A stretch of 64,000 nt of DNA, from NCBI GenBank assembly GCA_032622095.1, contig CP136062.1, positions 37,760,918 through 37,824,917 on the forward strand, written 5' to 3'. Positions 22,350 through 33,308 of the stretch are shown here, one piece after another. Numbering within the stretch: position 1 is the stretch's first letter; the number at the start of each line of letters is the position of its first letter. The translations under genes and the position numbers were made by a program. The notes beneath the pieces were generated by a model. The model was not told the DNA's origin and ran no database searches. It was given only the letters and a program-made list of their open reading frames with translations. This stretch comes from Siphonodentalium dalli (lineage: Eukaryota; Mollusca; Scaphopoda; Gadilida; Siphonodentaliidae).

Positions 22350-23096
22350 CATTGCATACTCACCCCTGTTCAAGTGGTCCTGCTAATGTGCTATATATCA
22401 TGCTGGTGGGTTCTGTTAAATTTCTATGAAGTTGTTAGAGAAAACTGATGCTGTTAAAAACACGTACCGTTATATTTTTGAAAGTTGTCATTATCGCGGT
22501 GTTCTGTTAACCCTTTACCCAACAAAACGGCCAAAAACGCCCAAATAAAGCTTCAACAGCCTAAAATATCTTCGGTCTGTCTTAATAACAGTGACTATAC
22601 AAATATGGATATCATTGGAACCGGTTCATTGACCACATTGTGATGGTTACAGTTATGCCCTGTGCCAATGCATTCTCTTATATATACGAGTCGACCATAG
22701 GTCGCCTCGCATATATAAGAGAATGCATTGGCCAAAACAAAACAAAAAAAATTAACACTTTTTACCTTTTTTTCTTACATTCTTTAACAATTTTATAATT
22801 TTTTATAATATTTTTTTACATTCTTTGACAATTTTATCTTTTTTAATGTGTGTTAAGCCAATGCATTCTCTTATATATGCGAGGCGACCTATGGTCGACT
22901 CGCATATATAAGATAATGCATTGGCACAGGGCCGTTCTGTTGGGTAAAGGGTTAATCTGAATACATCCAGGAAAAGCCATTATGTGCATCAAACATTCAA
23001 AACATATATACAATGTGTTGCGAAATATGTTTAATACTGGTTGTATTAGTTGCTGAAAATCGACAATAATACTTAAATGACTTGTCAAAACACACA
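22350..23096 (+). mobile_element. Foldback element, family A, copy 2 (left arm, twice interrupted)
   Basis: 22360-22506 matches the outer left arm of copy 1 and 22956-23096 continues it (GAAAAGCCATTATG, ATACTGGTTGTATTAGTTG). Family Z copy 1 sits exactly between the two parts, and palindrome P1 copy 3 terminates the recognisable part at 23099. The right arm was not found. In copy 1 the uninterrupted junction reads TTCGTTAATCTGAAC (about 6294-6308), which supplies the empty site for Z. Confidence 0.8.
22511..22951 (+). mobile_element. TTAA-flanked MITE, family Z, copy 1 (piggyBac-like), with two hairpins
   Basis: Terminal inverted repeats CCCTTTACCCAACA and TGTTGGGTAAAGGG lie between TTAA at 22507-22510 and 22952-22955; the empty site in foldback A copy 1 has a single TTAA. 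Inside are a long non-coding arm, a 69-bp palindrome (22664-22732), an AT-rich spacer and a second palindrome in opposite orientation (22857-22925). TTAA targets and CCC-type ends fit piggyBac (Kolobok also uses TTAA). No transposase is encoded. Confidence 0.9.
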
Positions 23097-23098
23097 TA

Positions 23099-23286
23099 CA
23101 GTAATGCCCAAAGTAATTGACCACTTAACCACAGCAGAATTATGGGTAATTTTTCAGGATTTAGTCGGAAATATGGCTTGTTGCCATTCATTCATGAATG
23201 GCAACAAGCCATATTTCCGACTAAATCCTGAAAAATTACCCACAATTCTGATGTGGTTAAGTGGTCAATTACTTTGGGCATTACTG
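23099..23286. mobile_element. Palindromic MITE, family P1, copy 3 (TA-flanked, variant)
   Basis: TA|CAGTAATGCCCAAAGTAATT at the left, inverse at the right before TA at 23287. A subfamily that differs from the other copies in the outer arm (TTGACCACTTAACC instead of CGACTCCTTAACC) on both sides, so the two arms changed together. Confidence 0.85.
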
Positions 23287-24070
23287 TAAGAAGACTAAAT
23301 GTTGCAGAAAGACAGAAATCAATGTTATTTTAATATAATTTGGTAAACAATATTTTCAATTGGCAAAGGTAGATTTTGGGCCTGTTCAGATCCCACCTCC
23401 TCTCTGGCAGGGACGTGGCGCCAGGCGATTTGGCAGTATCACATATTCCATTTTAAGTAAGTTGAGGACTGGTATAGTTTCTAGACTTAAAGTTTAAACC
23501 TTTCTAATTTCGTTTAAATTTTAGACTACCCTTACATGTGATAGCATGCTGCCTATTTATCGAGTATACTTCAATCTAATCCTGGACAATGTAAACTTCC
23601 AATGGGATTGTGCCATCGGAATGATATAGCCGATTTACAAGAAATGCGGCGACCCATAGTCTTATCGTGTTATAACACTCCATAGCTGCTCAGCTCGAAG
23701 ACCGACACATTCCGTGTTTCACAAGACGCGAGTTATTTTAGGAAATTGTAGAAGAACGAAGAGAAATGTCCTATTCCAACAATATAACGTACTCGCTATA
23801 TTAGGTACCGGTTATACTTTTTGCAGGATGTCGGTATTCGTGGATTTAACTTCGTGGATGTCTCATTGTTGCAGTATGTAACTTGTATGACCGCGTTAAT
23901 TGCTTTCGATATTTAGGTGTGAATTATGGCTGGACCACTTTTTGAAGATTTTATTGCGGGAACACAATGCATGATATAACAGCTAACAATGCCGATGAAG
24001 TATGTCTCAGTTGGAATGTAGACTAAAAGTCGTATTGCGAGGTATCGGCGGTTGTATTCAATTAGTCCCC
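23287..24070. other. Mostly unique sequence
   Basis: No convincing gene. A stretch near 23996-24020 (GATGAAGTATGTCTCAGTTG) weakly resembles the start of the 15-18 kb tandem family (about 14992). Confidence 0.35.
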
Positions 24071-24749
24071 ATTTAGAGGCTTTCTGGTGTGTGGATGAGA
24101 AACCTTCAGCGATAAGCCGTAGTTTTAATAATTTGAAGGATTAGTTGTTGTAACGGAATTCTGAGGTGGTGCATTCATGTAACCAGTATATTATATATTA
24201 TATATGTGGTTGCCTAATAATAATATGAATCGTACGTGACACGTAGTGGAGCAACCACACATGATGTGCCTCAAATTTGCCTTTTTTCGGCGACATAACC
24301 GTAAGAATAATTTATGTAACATCATGCAGTGGTCACGACGGAGACGACATGCCAAATTGACAAGTCGTGTCGTGAATTGTAAAATCTTGTCTGGATTATC
24401 GTCACGACTTCTTCATTTTTCGTTTTCATTAAGCTGACCAACGAAATAGGTCTAAATGAAATTAATAGACTTAAATCACATGTCAATTCTTCGTAAGTTG
24501 TGAAGTAGTTACTTTCATTTTTATCGCGATGCTTCATTTCCAATTCCGCGTTTTGTTTTTGCAATCTCCACACGGTTGCTAACCGGAAGTCACGTGACAA
24601 TTTCTCCAAAATCTATACCCGCGATCTTGAAAAATCACTGATGGATATAGAAAACAATTATATGACGTCATTCACCCGCATTAGGTATATATAAGCACCC
24701 TTGGCGGTTGCTATGATTTTGAGGGCGTTAACATTTCTGACTATGGTTT
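24070..24749 (+). mobile_element. Dispersed repeat, family D, copy 1
   Basis: Shares GAGAAACCTTCAGYGATAAG, AATTTGAAGGATTAGTTGTT and GCGTTAACATTTCTGACWWT with 52230-52425. This copy is longer because of an extra AT-rich, non-matching middle (about 24185-24700). A short frame here is not protein-like. It is cut by foldback A copy 3 at about 24750. Confidence 0.6.
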
Positions 24750-25200
24750 TCTTGTGCTACTTTGCTATGCTGTTTGTTGGACCTGCTGAATTGATATGAT
24801 GCTGATGGGACAAAGTACCGTCATGTTTCCAAAGATGTCATATTCGCGAGTCATTGCCATATCTCAACGAATCGAAGAAAAGCTGTTGTATTTATAAAAC
24901 ATTCAGAAATTTGCCTTAGAATATTAAAATATTTTAATAATGGCTATGTTAGTTATCGCAAACCGACCATAATTTAAAGAGATATTCCTGTGGTTTTGCA
25001 AGCACCATCACAGCCATTATTAGAACACTATCATATAAATGTTCTTGATGTCTCATATACACAAATCGCTCGGCCATGGCCAAACACTGTGAAATTAAAA
25101 CATTTAATAAGGGTAGTTCGCTCTACCGGCTATAGCAATTCAGCAGAACCCACCAGCATCACAACAAATTATCAGAACCACTTAACCAGGGGGTGTATAC
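24750..25200. mobile_element. Foldback element, family A, copy 3 (centre intact)
   Basis: The left arm starts near TTTGCTATGCTG and the right arm ends near CAGGGGGTGTATAC. The centre near 24985-25070 (GTTTTGCAAGCACCATCACAGCC, ATGTTCTTGATGTCTC) is the uninterrupted version of the site that carries a LINE in copy 1. Arms are well diverged. Non-coding. Confidence 0.7.
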
Positions 25201-25379
25201 ATGTAGATATAATCTGTACATGTCCCCAAATGAAAGTAGACCAGACTCGGCACGCAAATGCTGCTCATGGGGGACTTTTTTGACGCAGTCTGCTTTGGTG
25301 CCGAACAGCTTTCAACATGCAATCGTCGTGGATCGAACAAACATAAACGCGATTATAACCTTGCATGGACTTCTAAGTT

Positions 25380-27155
25380 GTTATGATGCTGATGGGTCCT
25401 GCTGAATTACTATGTCATGATGGTGTGGGTCCTGCTGAATTACTATGTCATGATGGTGCTGATCGGTCCTGCTGAATTACTATGTCATGATGGTGCTGAT
25501 CGGTCCTGCTGAATTACTATGTCATGATGGTGCTGATCGGTCCTGCTGAATTACTATGTCATGATGGTGCTGATCGGTCCTGCTGAATTACTATGTCATG
25601 ATGGTGCTGATCGGTCCTGCTGAATTACTATGTCATGATGGTGCTGATGGGTCCTGCTGAATTACTATGTGATGATGGTGCTGATGGGTCCTGCTGAATT
25701 ACTATGTCATGATGGTGCTGATCGGTCCTGCTGAATTACTATGTCATGATGGTGCTGATCGGTCCTGCTGAATTACTATGTCATGATGGTGCTGATCGGT
25801 CCTGCTGAATTACTATGTCATGATGGTGTGGGTCCTGTTGAATTACTATGTCATGATGGTGCTGATCGGTCCTGCTGAATTACTATGTCATGATGGTGCT
25901 GATCGGTCCTGCTGAATTACTATGTCATGATGGTGATGATGGGTCCTGCTGAATTACTATGTCATGATGGTGATGATGGGTCCTGCTGAATTACTATGTC
26001 ATGATGGTGCTGATGGGTCCTGCTGAATTACTATGTCATGATGGTGCTGATGGGTCCTGCTGAATTACTATGTCATGATGGTGCTGATGGGTCCTGCTGA
26101 ATTACTATGTCATGATGGTGCTGATGGGTCCTGCTGAATTACTATGTCATGATGGTGCTGATGGGTCCTGCTGAATTACTATGTCATGATGGTTTGGGTC
26201 CTGCTGAATTACTATGTGATGATGGTGTGGGTCCTGCTGAATTACTATGTCATGATGGTGCTGATCGGTCCTGCTGAATTACTATGTCATGATGGTGCTG
26301 ATGGGTCCTGCTGAATTACTATGTCATGATGGTGCTGATGGGTCCTGCTGAATTACTATGTCATGATGGTGCTGATGGGTCCTGCTGAATTACTATGTCA
26401 TGATGGTGTGGGTCCTGTTGAATTACTATGTCATGATGGTGCTGATGGGTCCTGCTGAATTACTATGTCATGATGGTGCTGATGGGTCCTGCTGAATTAC
26501 TATGTCATGATGGTGCTGATGGGTCCTGCTGAATTACTATGTCATGATGGTGTGGGTCCTGTTGAATTACTATGTCATGATGGTGATGATGGGTCCTGCT
26601 GAATTACTATGTCATGATGGTGTGGGTCCTGCTGAATTACTATGTGATGATGGTGATGATGGGTCCTGCTGAATTACTATGTCATGATGGTGTGGGTCCT
26701 GCTGAATTACTATGTCATGATGGTGCTGATGGGTCCTGCTGAATTACTATGTCATGATGGTGTGGGTCCTGTTGAATTACTATGTCATGATGGTGATGAT
26801 GGGTCCTGCTGAATTACTATGTCATGATTGTGTGGGTCCTGCTGAATTACTATGTCATGATGATGCTGATGGGTCCTGCTGAATTACTATGTCATGATGG
26901 TGCTGATGGGTCCTGCTGAATTACTATGTCATGATGGTGCTGATCGGTCCTGCTGAATTACTATGTCATGATGGTGCTGATGGGTCCTGCTGAATTACTA
27001 TGTCATGATGGTGTGGGTCCTGCTGAATTACTATGTCATGATGGTGCTGATGGGTCCTGCTGAATTAATATGTCATGATGGTGCTGATGGGTCCTGCTGA
27101 ATTACTATGTCATGATGGTGCTGATGGGTCCTGCTGAATTACTATGTCATGATGG
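25380..27155 (+). repeat. Minisatellite, 37-bp unit with 31-bp variants, nearly 50 copies
   Basis: The unit is CTGATGGGTCCTGCTGAATT followed by ACTATGTCATGATGGTG. Variants: CTGATCGGTCC, GATGATGGGTCC, a 31-bp form lacking GCTGAT (GGTGTGGGTCC), and CTGTTGAATT, which mostly occurs with the 31-bp form (about 25830, 26410, 26550, 26770). The core GGTCCTGCTGAATT with TATGATGCTGATG matches the subterminal sequence of foldback family A directly upstream, so the array probably grew from such an element. Unit length and in-frame stops exclude coding. Confidence 0.97.
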
Positions 27156-27174
27156 GTGGGTAAAAACGGTCTTG

Positions 27175-28640
27175 TTAAAGATGCATAGTCCGATCAAACG
27201 CTCCTAATTTACTATTTCTTTGGTTTGATTGCCTGGGGCTCTGTATGGGTGAAATTATAAAATTGTTAAAGAATACAAGAAAAAATTATTAAAATTGTAA
27301 AAAATTGTTAGGTCAATGCATTCTCTTATATATGCGAGGCGACCTATGGTCGACTCGCATATATAAGAGAATGCATTGGCACAGGGTAAAAAAAATGCTG
27401 ACTTACGACGAGATGCATAGTCCGATTAAACGCTCCTAATTTACTATTTCTTTGGTTTGATTGCCTGGGGCTCTGTATGGGTGAAATTATAAAATTGTTA
27501 AAGAATACAAGAAAAAATTATTAAAATTGTAAAAAATTGTTAGGCCAATGCATTCTCTTATATATGCGAGGCGACCTATGGTCGACTCGCATATATAAGA
27601 GAATGCATTGGCACAGGGTAAAAAAATGCTGACTTACGACGAGATGCATAGTCCGATTAAACGCTCCTAATTTACTATTTCTTTGGTTTGATTGCCTGGG
27701 GCTCTGTATGGGTGAAATTATAAAATTGTTAAAGAATACAAGAAAAAATTATTAAAATTGTAAAAAATTGTTAGGCCAATGCATTCTCTTATATATGCGA
27801 GGCGACCTATGGTCGACTCGCATATATAAGAGAATGCATTGGCACAGGGTAAAAAAAATGCTGACTTACGACGAGATGCATAGTCCGATTAAACGCTCCT
27901 AATTTACTATTTATTTGGTTTGATTGCCTGGGGCTCTGTATGGGTGAAATTATAAAATTGTTAAAGAATACAAGAAAAAATTATTAAAATTGTAAAAAAT
28001 TGTTAGGCCAATGCATTCTCTTATATATGCGAGGCGACCTATGGTCGACTCGCATATATAAGAGAATGCATTGGCACAGGGTAAAAAAATGCTGACTTAC
28101 GACGAGATGCATAGTCCGATTAAACGCTCCTAATTTACTATTTCTTTGGTTTGATTGCCTGGGGCTCTGTATGGGTGAAATTATAAAATTGTTAAAGAAT
28201 ACAAGAAAAAATTATTAAAATTGTAAAAAATTGTTAGGTCAATGCATTCTCTTATATATGCGAGGCGACCTATGGTCGACTCGCATATATAAGAGAATGC
28301 ATTGGCACAGGGTAAAAAAAATGCTGACTTACGACGAGATGCATAGTCCGATTAAACGCTCCTAATTTACTATTTATTTGGTTTGATTGCCTGGGGCTCT
28401 GTATGGGTGAAATTATAAAATTGTTCAAGAATACAAGAAAAAATTATTAAAATTGTAAAAAATTGTTAGGCCAATGCATTCTCTTATATATGCGAGGCGA
28501 CCTATGGTCGACTCGCATATATAAGAGAATGCATTGGCACAGGGTAAAAAAATGCTGACTTACGACGAGATGCATAGTCTGATTAAACGCTCCTAATTTA
28601 CTATTTCTTTGGTTTGATTGTTTGATATTTAATGTTTTAT
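27175..28640 (+). repeat. Satellite of alternating 232/231-bp units, six full copies, each with a 69-bp palindrome
   Basis: Units start at 27180, 27412, 27643, 27875, 28106 and 28338, with a partial one at 28569, so lengths alternate 232, 231, 232, 231, 232, 231 owing to 8 or 7 A residues before TGCTGACTTACGACG. Each unit consists of a family Y terminus (AGATGCATAGTCCGATTAAA), a linker (GCCTGGGGCTCTGTATGGGT), the AT-rich spacer of the hairpin module, and one hairpin (first at 27312-27380) ending GGCACAGGG. The first unit is preceded by TTAA at 27175-27178. Units are nearly identical, so amplification is recent and probably involved a dimer. Confidence 0.97.
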
Positions 28641-28647
28641 ACATTAA

Positions 28648-28840
28648 AGGTACTGAATCCGATTAAGCGCCCCTCAATTACAATTTATTTGGCTTCGATA
28701 GTAAACAATATTTGATTTGAGTCGAGGAACCCACCCATCAAAGCTTAATTAGAGTTATTAGATATCGACTTTTAAAACCTGTTATTTTTCACCACCAGGA
28801 ATATTTGGCGGCCTGGCAAAAAGTCAGATGACTTCTTACA
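28648..28840 (+). mobile_element. TTAA-flanked element, family Y, copy 1 (partial)
   Basis: Starts after TTAA (28644-28647) with AGGTACTGAATCCGATTAAG and continues with ACAATTTATTTGGCTTCG, GAGGAACCCACCCATCAAAG and the TTTGGCGGC phrase. The 3' end is not recognisable. It directly follows the 231-bp satellite, whose units begin with a related terminus. Confidence 0.75.
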
Positions 28841-29002
28841 GCAATATATAGTATAGACATACACGCACGCAGTTACGAGATAAAACTGCACGACAAGGTG
28901 AAAGCAAAAAAGATAAACTTCCTTCAATTATTTTCTTCACCATTTTGACCACATGTTTCATATTTTAATCATCGTGAACATAAACCAATCATATATATAG
29001 AG
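28841..29002. other. Unique spacer
   Basis: Nothing recognised. Confidence 0.4.
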
Positions 29003-29144
29003 GATCTCACATGAGTTTCTATTTTATACGGAATTTATCAACCGAGTTCACTAAATTCGATTTGAGCCGATGTTTACCGAGGCTAAAATATAATTTAGTG
29101 GACGAGGTTGATAAATTACGCATAAAATAAGACGAGTGTGAGAT
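29003..29144. repeat. Foldback repeat, arms of about 50 bp
   Basis: ATCTCACATGAGTTTCTATT is mirrored, with several mismatches, by a right arm ending GTGTGAGAT; the inner part AATTTATCAACC against GGTTGATAAATT is exact. A MITE-like palindrome. A second, short inverted pair (TTTTATCACATAAT at about 29147 against ATTATGTGATAAAA at about 29317) lies next to it. Confidence 0.7.
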
Positions 29145-29469
29145 ACCTTTTATCACATAATCAAATAAACGCGAAGCAACGCGAAATATTCATCGAAAAC
29201 AACAATCATAAACTGCAGCGATCGCAAGTCATTTGAAGAACGACGTGACGTCATCGCACGCGATGATATTAAACGTGTGTCTTACCGATAATTTTGAAAC
29301 TGCTTTTATGGGCAAATTATGTGATAAAATAAAGTTAAATTTTTTTTACAATATTGAGGAAAAAGTTGTAGGAAGGGTTCATAAACAAGGCCATTTGATT
29401 GCAGCGTTTCAGTCCCAACATTTGACCGAAAATAGGAAATATGCGACTGTTGCATGGTCTAAAAACAAA

Positions 29470-29655
29470 AAATATATATCGCACTAAATACAAAACATAT
29501 CGCAATAAAAACAAAACATATCACATTAAAAACAAAACATATCGGACTAAAAACAAAACGTATCGCGCTAAAAACAAAACATATCACACTAAAAACAAAA
29601 CATGTCGCACTAACAACAAAACACATCGCACTAAAACAAAACATATCGCACATAA
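29470..29655 (+). repeat. 21-bp tandem repeat, about nine copies
   Basis: The unit is ACAAAACATATCGCACTAAAA. Because 21 is a multiple of three, a plus-strand frame reads seven-residue repeats of the type KNKTYRT and a minus-strand frame is also open. The last copy has lost a base. Such low-complexity frames open on both strands are most likely non-coding. Confidence 0.9.
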
Positions 29656-29725
29656 ATGTGGTATCAGTTTGTTTGAAAACTATAGTATAGCATCTGCTCG
29701 TAGCTGTCAAAATAATATAAAGTTA

Positions 29726-29962
29726 TTATACAATGTTGTGGGCAGTGTGTGTTTTTCGTGTACGAGTCCAGGTTGTGGTGAAAAGTCATATTGGCGTGTC
29801 TCGCCCAATATGACTTTTCACCACAACCTGGACGAGTACAAGAAAAACTCATACTGAACACAACATTGTATAATGACATTTTTATTATTCATCTGTAAAT
29901 TTATCCAAATTTTGGGAATAAAACTTTTGTGGTTATTTTTGATATTTGTCGGCACTTAATGT
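29726..29962 (+). mobile_element. Family D, copy 3: long palindrome plus tail
   Basis: Palindrome at 29726-29873 with arms of about 65 bp: TTATACAATGTTGTG is mirrored by CACAACATTGTATAA, and GTCCAGGTTGTGGTGAAAAG by its inverse. Ends fit TA|CAATGTTGTG...CACAACATTG|TA, so it may be a TA-targeting MITE. The following tail (ATTCATCTGTAAATTTATCC, GATATTTGTCGGCACTT) recurs at about 52570-52650 after the related palindrome. Confidence 0.75.
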
Positions 29963-30087
29963 AATATGCCATATCTTAGTTTATTACCCTTTTTCCTCAC
30001 CTCACTTCTGGACCCGATTTAGATCGCCTCGGCCATTTTGAATGCGGCATACGCATCTAATCGAAACCACGTGATTCCCCATCGTGA
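29955..30087 (-). mobile_element. Foldback MITE, family C, copy 2 (one arm only)
   Basis: Reverse complement of the 50545-50670 part of copy 3: ATCGCCTCGGCCATTTTGAA, then CGAAACCACGTGATTCCCCA. The opposite arm is missing. It abuts the tail of family D. Confidence 0.7.
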
Positions 30088-30519
30088 ACAATGGTTTTGA
30101 TATGATGATCTCATTATTGGAGCGTTATTAATCATGCAAATAAGAATAAAATCAGTTTATGTACTTATTGATGACAGTTGTTTAGCAGACTTTTATAAAA
30201 TGTATGTAATTTCCCATGAAGTCCTTTTAATTATTGATTAGTTGTCCACTTCAACAGAACACAACTAATTTTACACAACTAATCCCTACTACCATTGAAT
30301 CGTTATGGGAAGAATAAAAACTGGATCTGCATATTGTGTTCTTTCGCACTCATGGGCTCATTATTGGATTCACCGTGCCCGTCCCCAAACAAAATCCTGA
30401 AAATCAGAAAGTTTAAGTTTTATAAAGTTTGCAAAATTACTAGAGAATTACCCAGAAAATAAGCTAATATTTATACAAGTTTATTACTCTATCGTTTTAA
30501 TGAGTTCATTAGTGTGAAG
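30088..30519. other. Unique AT-rich spacer
   Basis: No feature recognised. Confidence 0.4.
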
Positions 30520-30523
30520 ATAT

Positions 30524-30974
30524 GTGACCCGCCATATCAAATCCAGTCGTAAGTCGGGATTTTTTACCCTGTGCCAATGCATTCTCTTATATATGCGAGT
30601 CGACCATAGGTCGCCTCGCATATATAAAAGAATGCATTGGCCTAACAATTTTTTATCATTTTTTTTAAATAATTGTTTCTTACAATTTTTAGGACATAAA
30701 ATAAAAAACATCCATTACCCTGCAGGGAGCCCCACACATATATAGAAGCATATAGAAGAGTGTCGTCTGCTCATGTTTGTCTGGGGCTCTGTATGGGTGA
30801 AATTATAAAATTGTTAAAGAATACAAGAAAAAATTATTAAAATTGTAAAAAATTGTTAGGCCAATGCATTCTCTTATATATGCGACCTATGGTCGACTCG
30901 CATATATAAGAGAATGCATTGGCACAGGGTAAAACAAATCCCGACTTACGACTGGATTTGATATGGCGGGTCAC
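30524..30974. mobile_element. Foldback element with GTGACCCGCC ends, carrying two hairpin modules
   Basis: GTGACCCGCCATATCAAATC at 30524 and its exact inverse ending at 30974 form TIRs of about 45 bp, flanked by ATAT on both sides (30520-30523 and 30975-30978). Directly inside each TIR is CCCTGTGCC, the 69-bp hairpin (about 30573-30641 and 30860-30922, the latter lacking 6 bp), TAACA and the AT-rich spacer, exactly as in family Z. The TIRs differ completely from those of Z. The centre (CTGCAGGGAGCCCCACACAT) recurs inverted at about 34726. No protein. Confidence 0.85.
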
Positions 30975-32150
30975 ATATATCATAATTTATTCAAGCTTGT
31001 GTTGCTGTGTTATCAATGTCGATATACATGTAAGTCACATTAGCGTCATCTGCTCTCACAACTATAGACACCTCTTGCCCCAAGCTCCATGCAGAGTTCA
31101 GTCGCCTACGCAGGACTTTTGTGGGTTACAATTCATTTTCCATTATTCTGAGAAATTGAACTGTCCATATTCATTTGAAAATTGTCCAGATCAAGTCAGA
31201 ATGAAGTGTAATTGACAAAATACTTTAATAAAAAATGTGAGCTTTAGTTAAGAAAATACACATGCCGGCAGCGTTCAGACATAGCGTTGGCGAGGGGACT
31301 GAACTCTGTTTTGCGGCTTGCTCTTGCTCAAGTCATGGATGACGTCATATGATGATGAACATATGCGATGGAAACGACATTGTCTTCATGTTACTCGATA
31401 TGCGATGAGAATCTCCGACATTTACATAGAAATCTACCGAGGAGACAGCAATTATACAAACTCTCATGGTTAGTAATTACAGACCGGGATTCGTCGAACA
31501 AAGTTCAATAAGACCTGATTTATGCCCGCATATTCCGCGTCTTGTTAAGATTACTCTTAAATCGGCACCATCGATCTCCCCCATATGGAACGGTCGCGTT
31601 CGAATATCGTTGGAACTCGTGACCACGTCAATCGGTACCAACCATATGAACCGGAAGTAGTTTTATTTCCAGCTCGAGCGCGATCGATCAGCGTCCACTG
31701 TTACGGCATTTAACAGCAAAACATTTCCAGCCGTAGTTGCATGATATAGTGTATTAGATTCCGATAAATCGATGTATATTGCCCGAATACCATAAATATT
31801 GAGTGAAGATTTGACTTGGTGGCTTGCGGGGGCGACCATGTTGTTGAATAAATGTTCTCCGATGCGGTCACGGTCCAATATTTTTATTGTCATCAGTATG
31901 AACAATCCCACGGCATTCTCAATGAGACGGCTTCCGGTTTCCCTACTTCAAACACGGGTGTATTTATACAAACAAGAGAACAATAAAATACTCTGCATTA
32001 TTGAATTAGGTGCTTTCGATTCATGCGGCCGGCACCTATGCTCTATCCAGGAAAATTACGCCGCAGGCGAGAGCAGTTCAATGGCAGATGGTGACATATA
32101 TGGATATGGTCGTGTAATGTACTGGAAACGTTCGTTTGGTTTGGTTTAAT
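30975..32150. other. Mostly unique, CpG-richer sequence; no gene assigned
   Basis: Several short frames look somewhat protein-like: plus strand about 31110-31213 (DFCGLQF, then NCPYSFENCPDQVRMKC, after a possible acceptor TACGCAG), plus strand 31466-31658 (MVSNYRPGF) and minus strand 31663-31911 (ILDRDRIGEHLFNN). None matches a family I recognise, and none is bounded by a convincing pair of splice sites. This is one of the few stretches where a host gene could lie, so it is noted but not called. Confidence 0.3.
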
Positions 32151-32155
32151 TGGTA

Positions 32156-32326
32156 CAGTAATGCCCTAAATAATCGACTCCTTAACCACAGCAGAATTAT
32201 GGGTAATTTTTCTGGATCACTGAGAGCTTTCCGATGAATGGCAACAAGCCATATTTCCGACTAAATTCTGAAAAAGTACCCATAATTCTGCTGTGGTTAA
32301 GGAGTCGATTATTTAGGGCATTACTG
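32156..32326. mobile_element. Palindromic MITE, family P1, copy 4 (internal deletion)
   Basis: TA|CAGTAATGCCCTAAA at 32156 and the inverse before TA at 32327-32328. About 40 bp of the inner left arm are missing, so only the outer arms pair. Confidence 0.85.
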
Positions 32327-32554
32327 TATATCTGGTTTCAGGCGCTCTCACCAGTTACCACTAATGTGGCTAGCCACGTAACATATTTGTAATAGACTCT
32401 TTAACATGGTCTATAATGTATAAAGAATGCTATATAGAAAAAGGATCCCACTTAATTTGTGAGGGGTGACTATATATATCCATGTTATGTTGTGTCCATA
32501 TTACTATCTCCGACATCTATATGGAAAAGCAACACCAAATGTCAAGGCTACACA

Positions 32555-32735
32555 TCCTTGCCAATCCCCCCCCCCACAACGCTACACATCCTTACCAATC
32601 GCCCCCCAAAACGCTACACATCATTACCACCCCCACAACGCTACACATCCTTACCAATTCCCCCCATAACGCTACACATCCTTACCAATTCCCCCCACAA
32701 CGCTACACATCCTTACCAACTCCCCCCACAATATT
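32555..32735 (+). repeat. Pyrimidine-rich tandem repeat, about 30-bp unit, six copies
   Basis: The unit is close to ACGCTACACATCCTTACCAA followed by TTCCCCCC. One copy is shortened. Several overlapping frames are open through it, as expected for a biased repeat; not coding. Downstream at 32785-32905 GTGATCCT-type words recur irregularly. Confidence 0.9.
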
Positions 32736-32924
32736 ACACCAAGAAGTGGCTGGTTTTACCAGGCCATGCGCACGGGTGTAGATATCAAACAATATGTGAT
32801 CCTCCGTAGGATAGGGTATCATATAATATGTGATCCTCGTCTCAAGAGTCACTCGTGGATCAATGAAGGCAGGATCATATATCAAAATGAGAGGATATGG
32901 TGATCCTAAGATAAGAAAATATTT

Positions 32925-33005
32925 TATTAACTAAATAACGGAGATAATTGAAGAAGTATTTTTGACGAAATAACGGAAATATTTGAAGAAGTGTTTTAAA
33001 CAGCG
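32925..33005 (+). repeat. Family J fragment, copy 2
   Basis: CTAAATAACGGAGATAATTG, then TTTTTGACGAAATAACGGAA, matches 58078-58150 and the reverse complement of about 5285-5350. Confidence 0.7.
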
Positions 33006-33206
33006 TTTTCTAGTACGTCTGTTATGAGGATGTACAAGCCCCCCTTTCCCCCTAACCATGACTTGTATTAGAGTGAACTAACCATGACTTGTATTCGACA
33101 TTTTCTTAACTCTTAAAGATGCTTTCACATACTTGCCGCTGACGAATGCCAACCGACAGCCGCATGTTTTAAACCAGACATATAGCACTTGATGACAACC
33201 TCTGCT

Positions 33207-33308
33207 CACAGGTCCCCAGAACAAACAATTACCCCACCCAATAGTACTTAATTCTATAGGATTATGTATTATTGGGGGTGGGGTAATTTTTTGTTCTGGG
33301 GACCTGTG
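33207..33308. mobile_element. 102-bp hAT-like MITE with 8-bp target duplication
   Basis: CACAGGTCCCCAGAACA and its inverse form TIRs within arms of about 37 bp (inner part AATTACCCCACCCAAT). Both sides are flanked by the same octamer CCTCTGCT (33199-33206 and 33309-33316). An 8-bp duplication and CA-start ends fit the hAT superfamily. The element is too short for any gene. Confidence 0.85.

Noticed and set aside
22664-22732. microRNA precursor
   Set aside because: Length would fit, but many near-identical copies sit in mobile elements and satellites, and the pairing is too perfect for a typical conserved animal precursor. A siRNA source remains possible.
25380-28640. CRISPR-like regularly spaced repeats
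   Set aside because: The repeats are directly tandem, without unique spacers, no cas genes are present, and the DNA is eukaryotic in character. They are a minisatellite and a satellite.
29441-29857. 138-codon frame with KNKTYRT repeats as a gene
   Set aside because: It is a 21-bp low-complexity repeat open on both strands, and the frame continues into a palindromic MITE.
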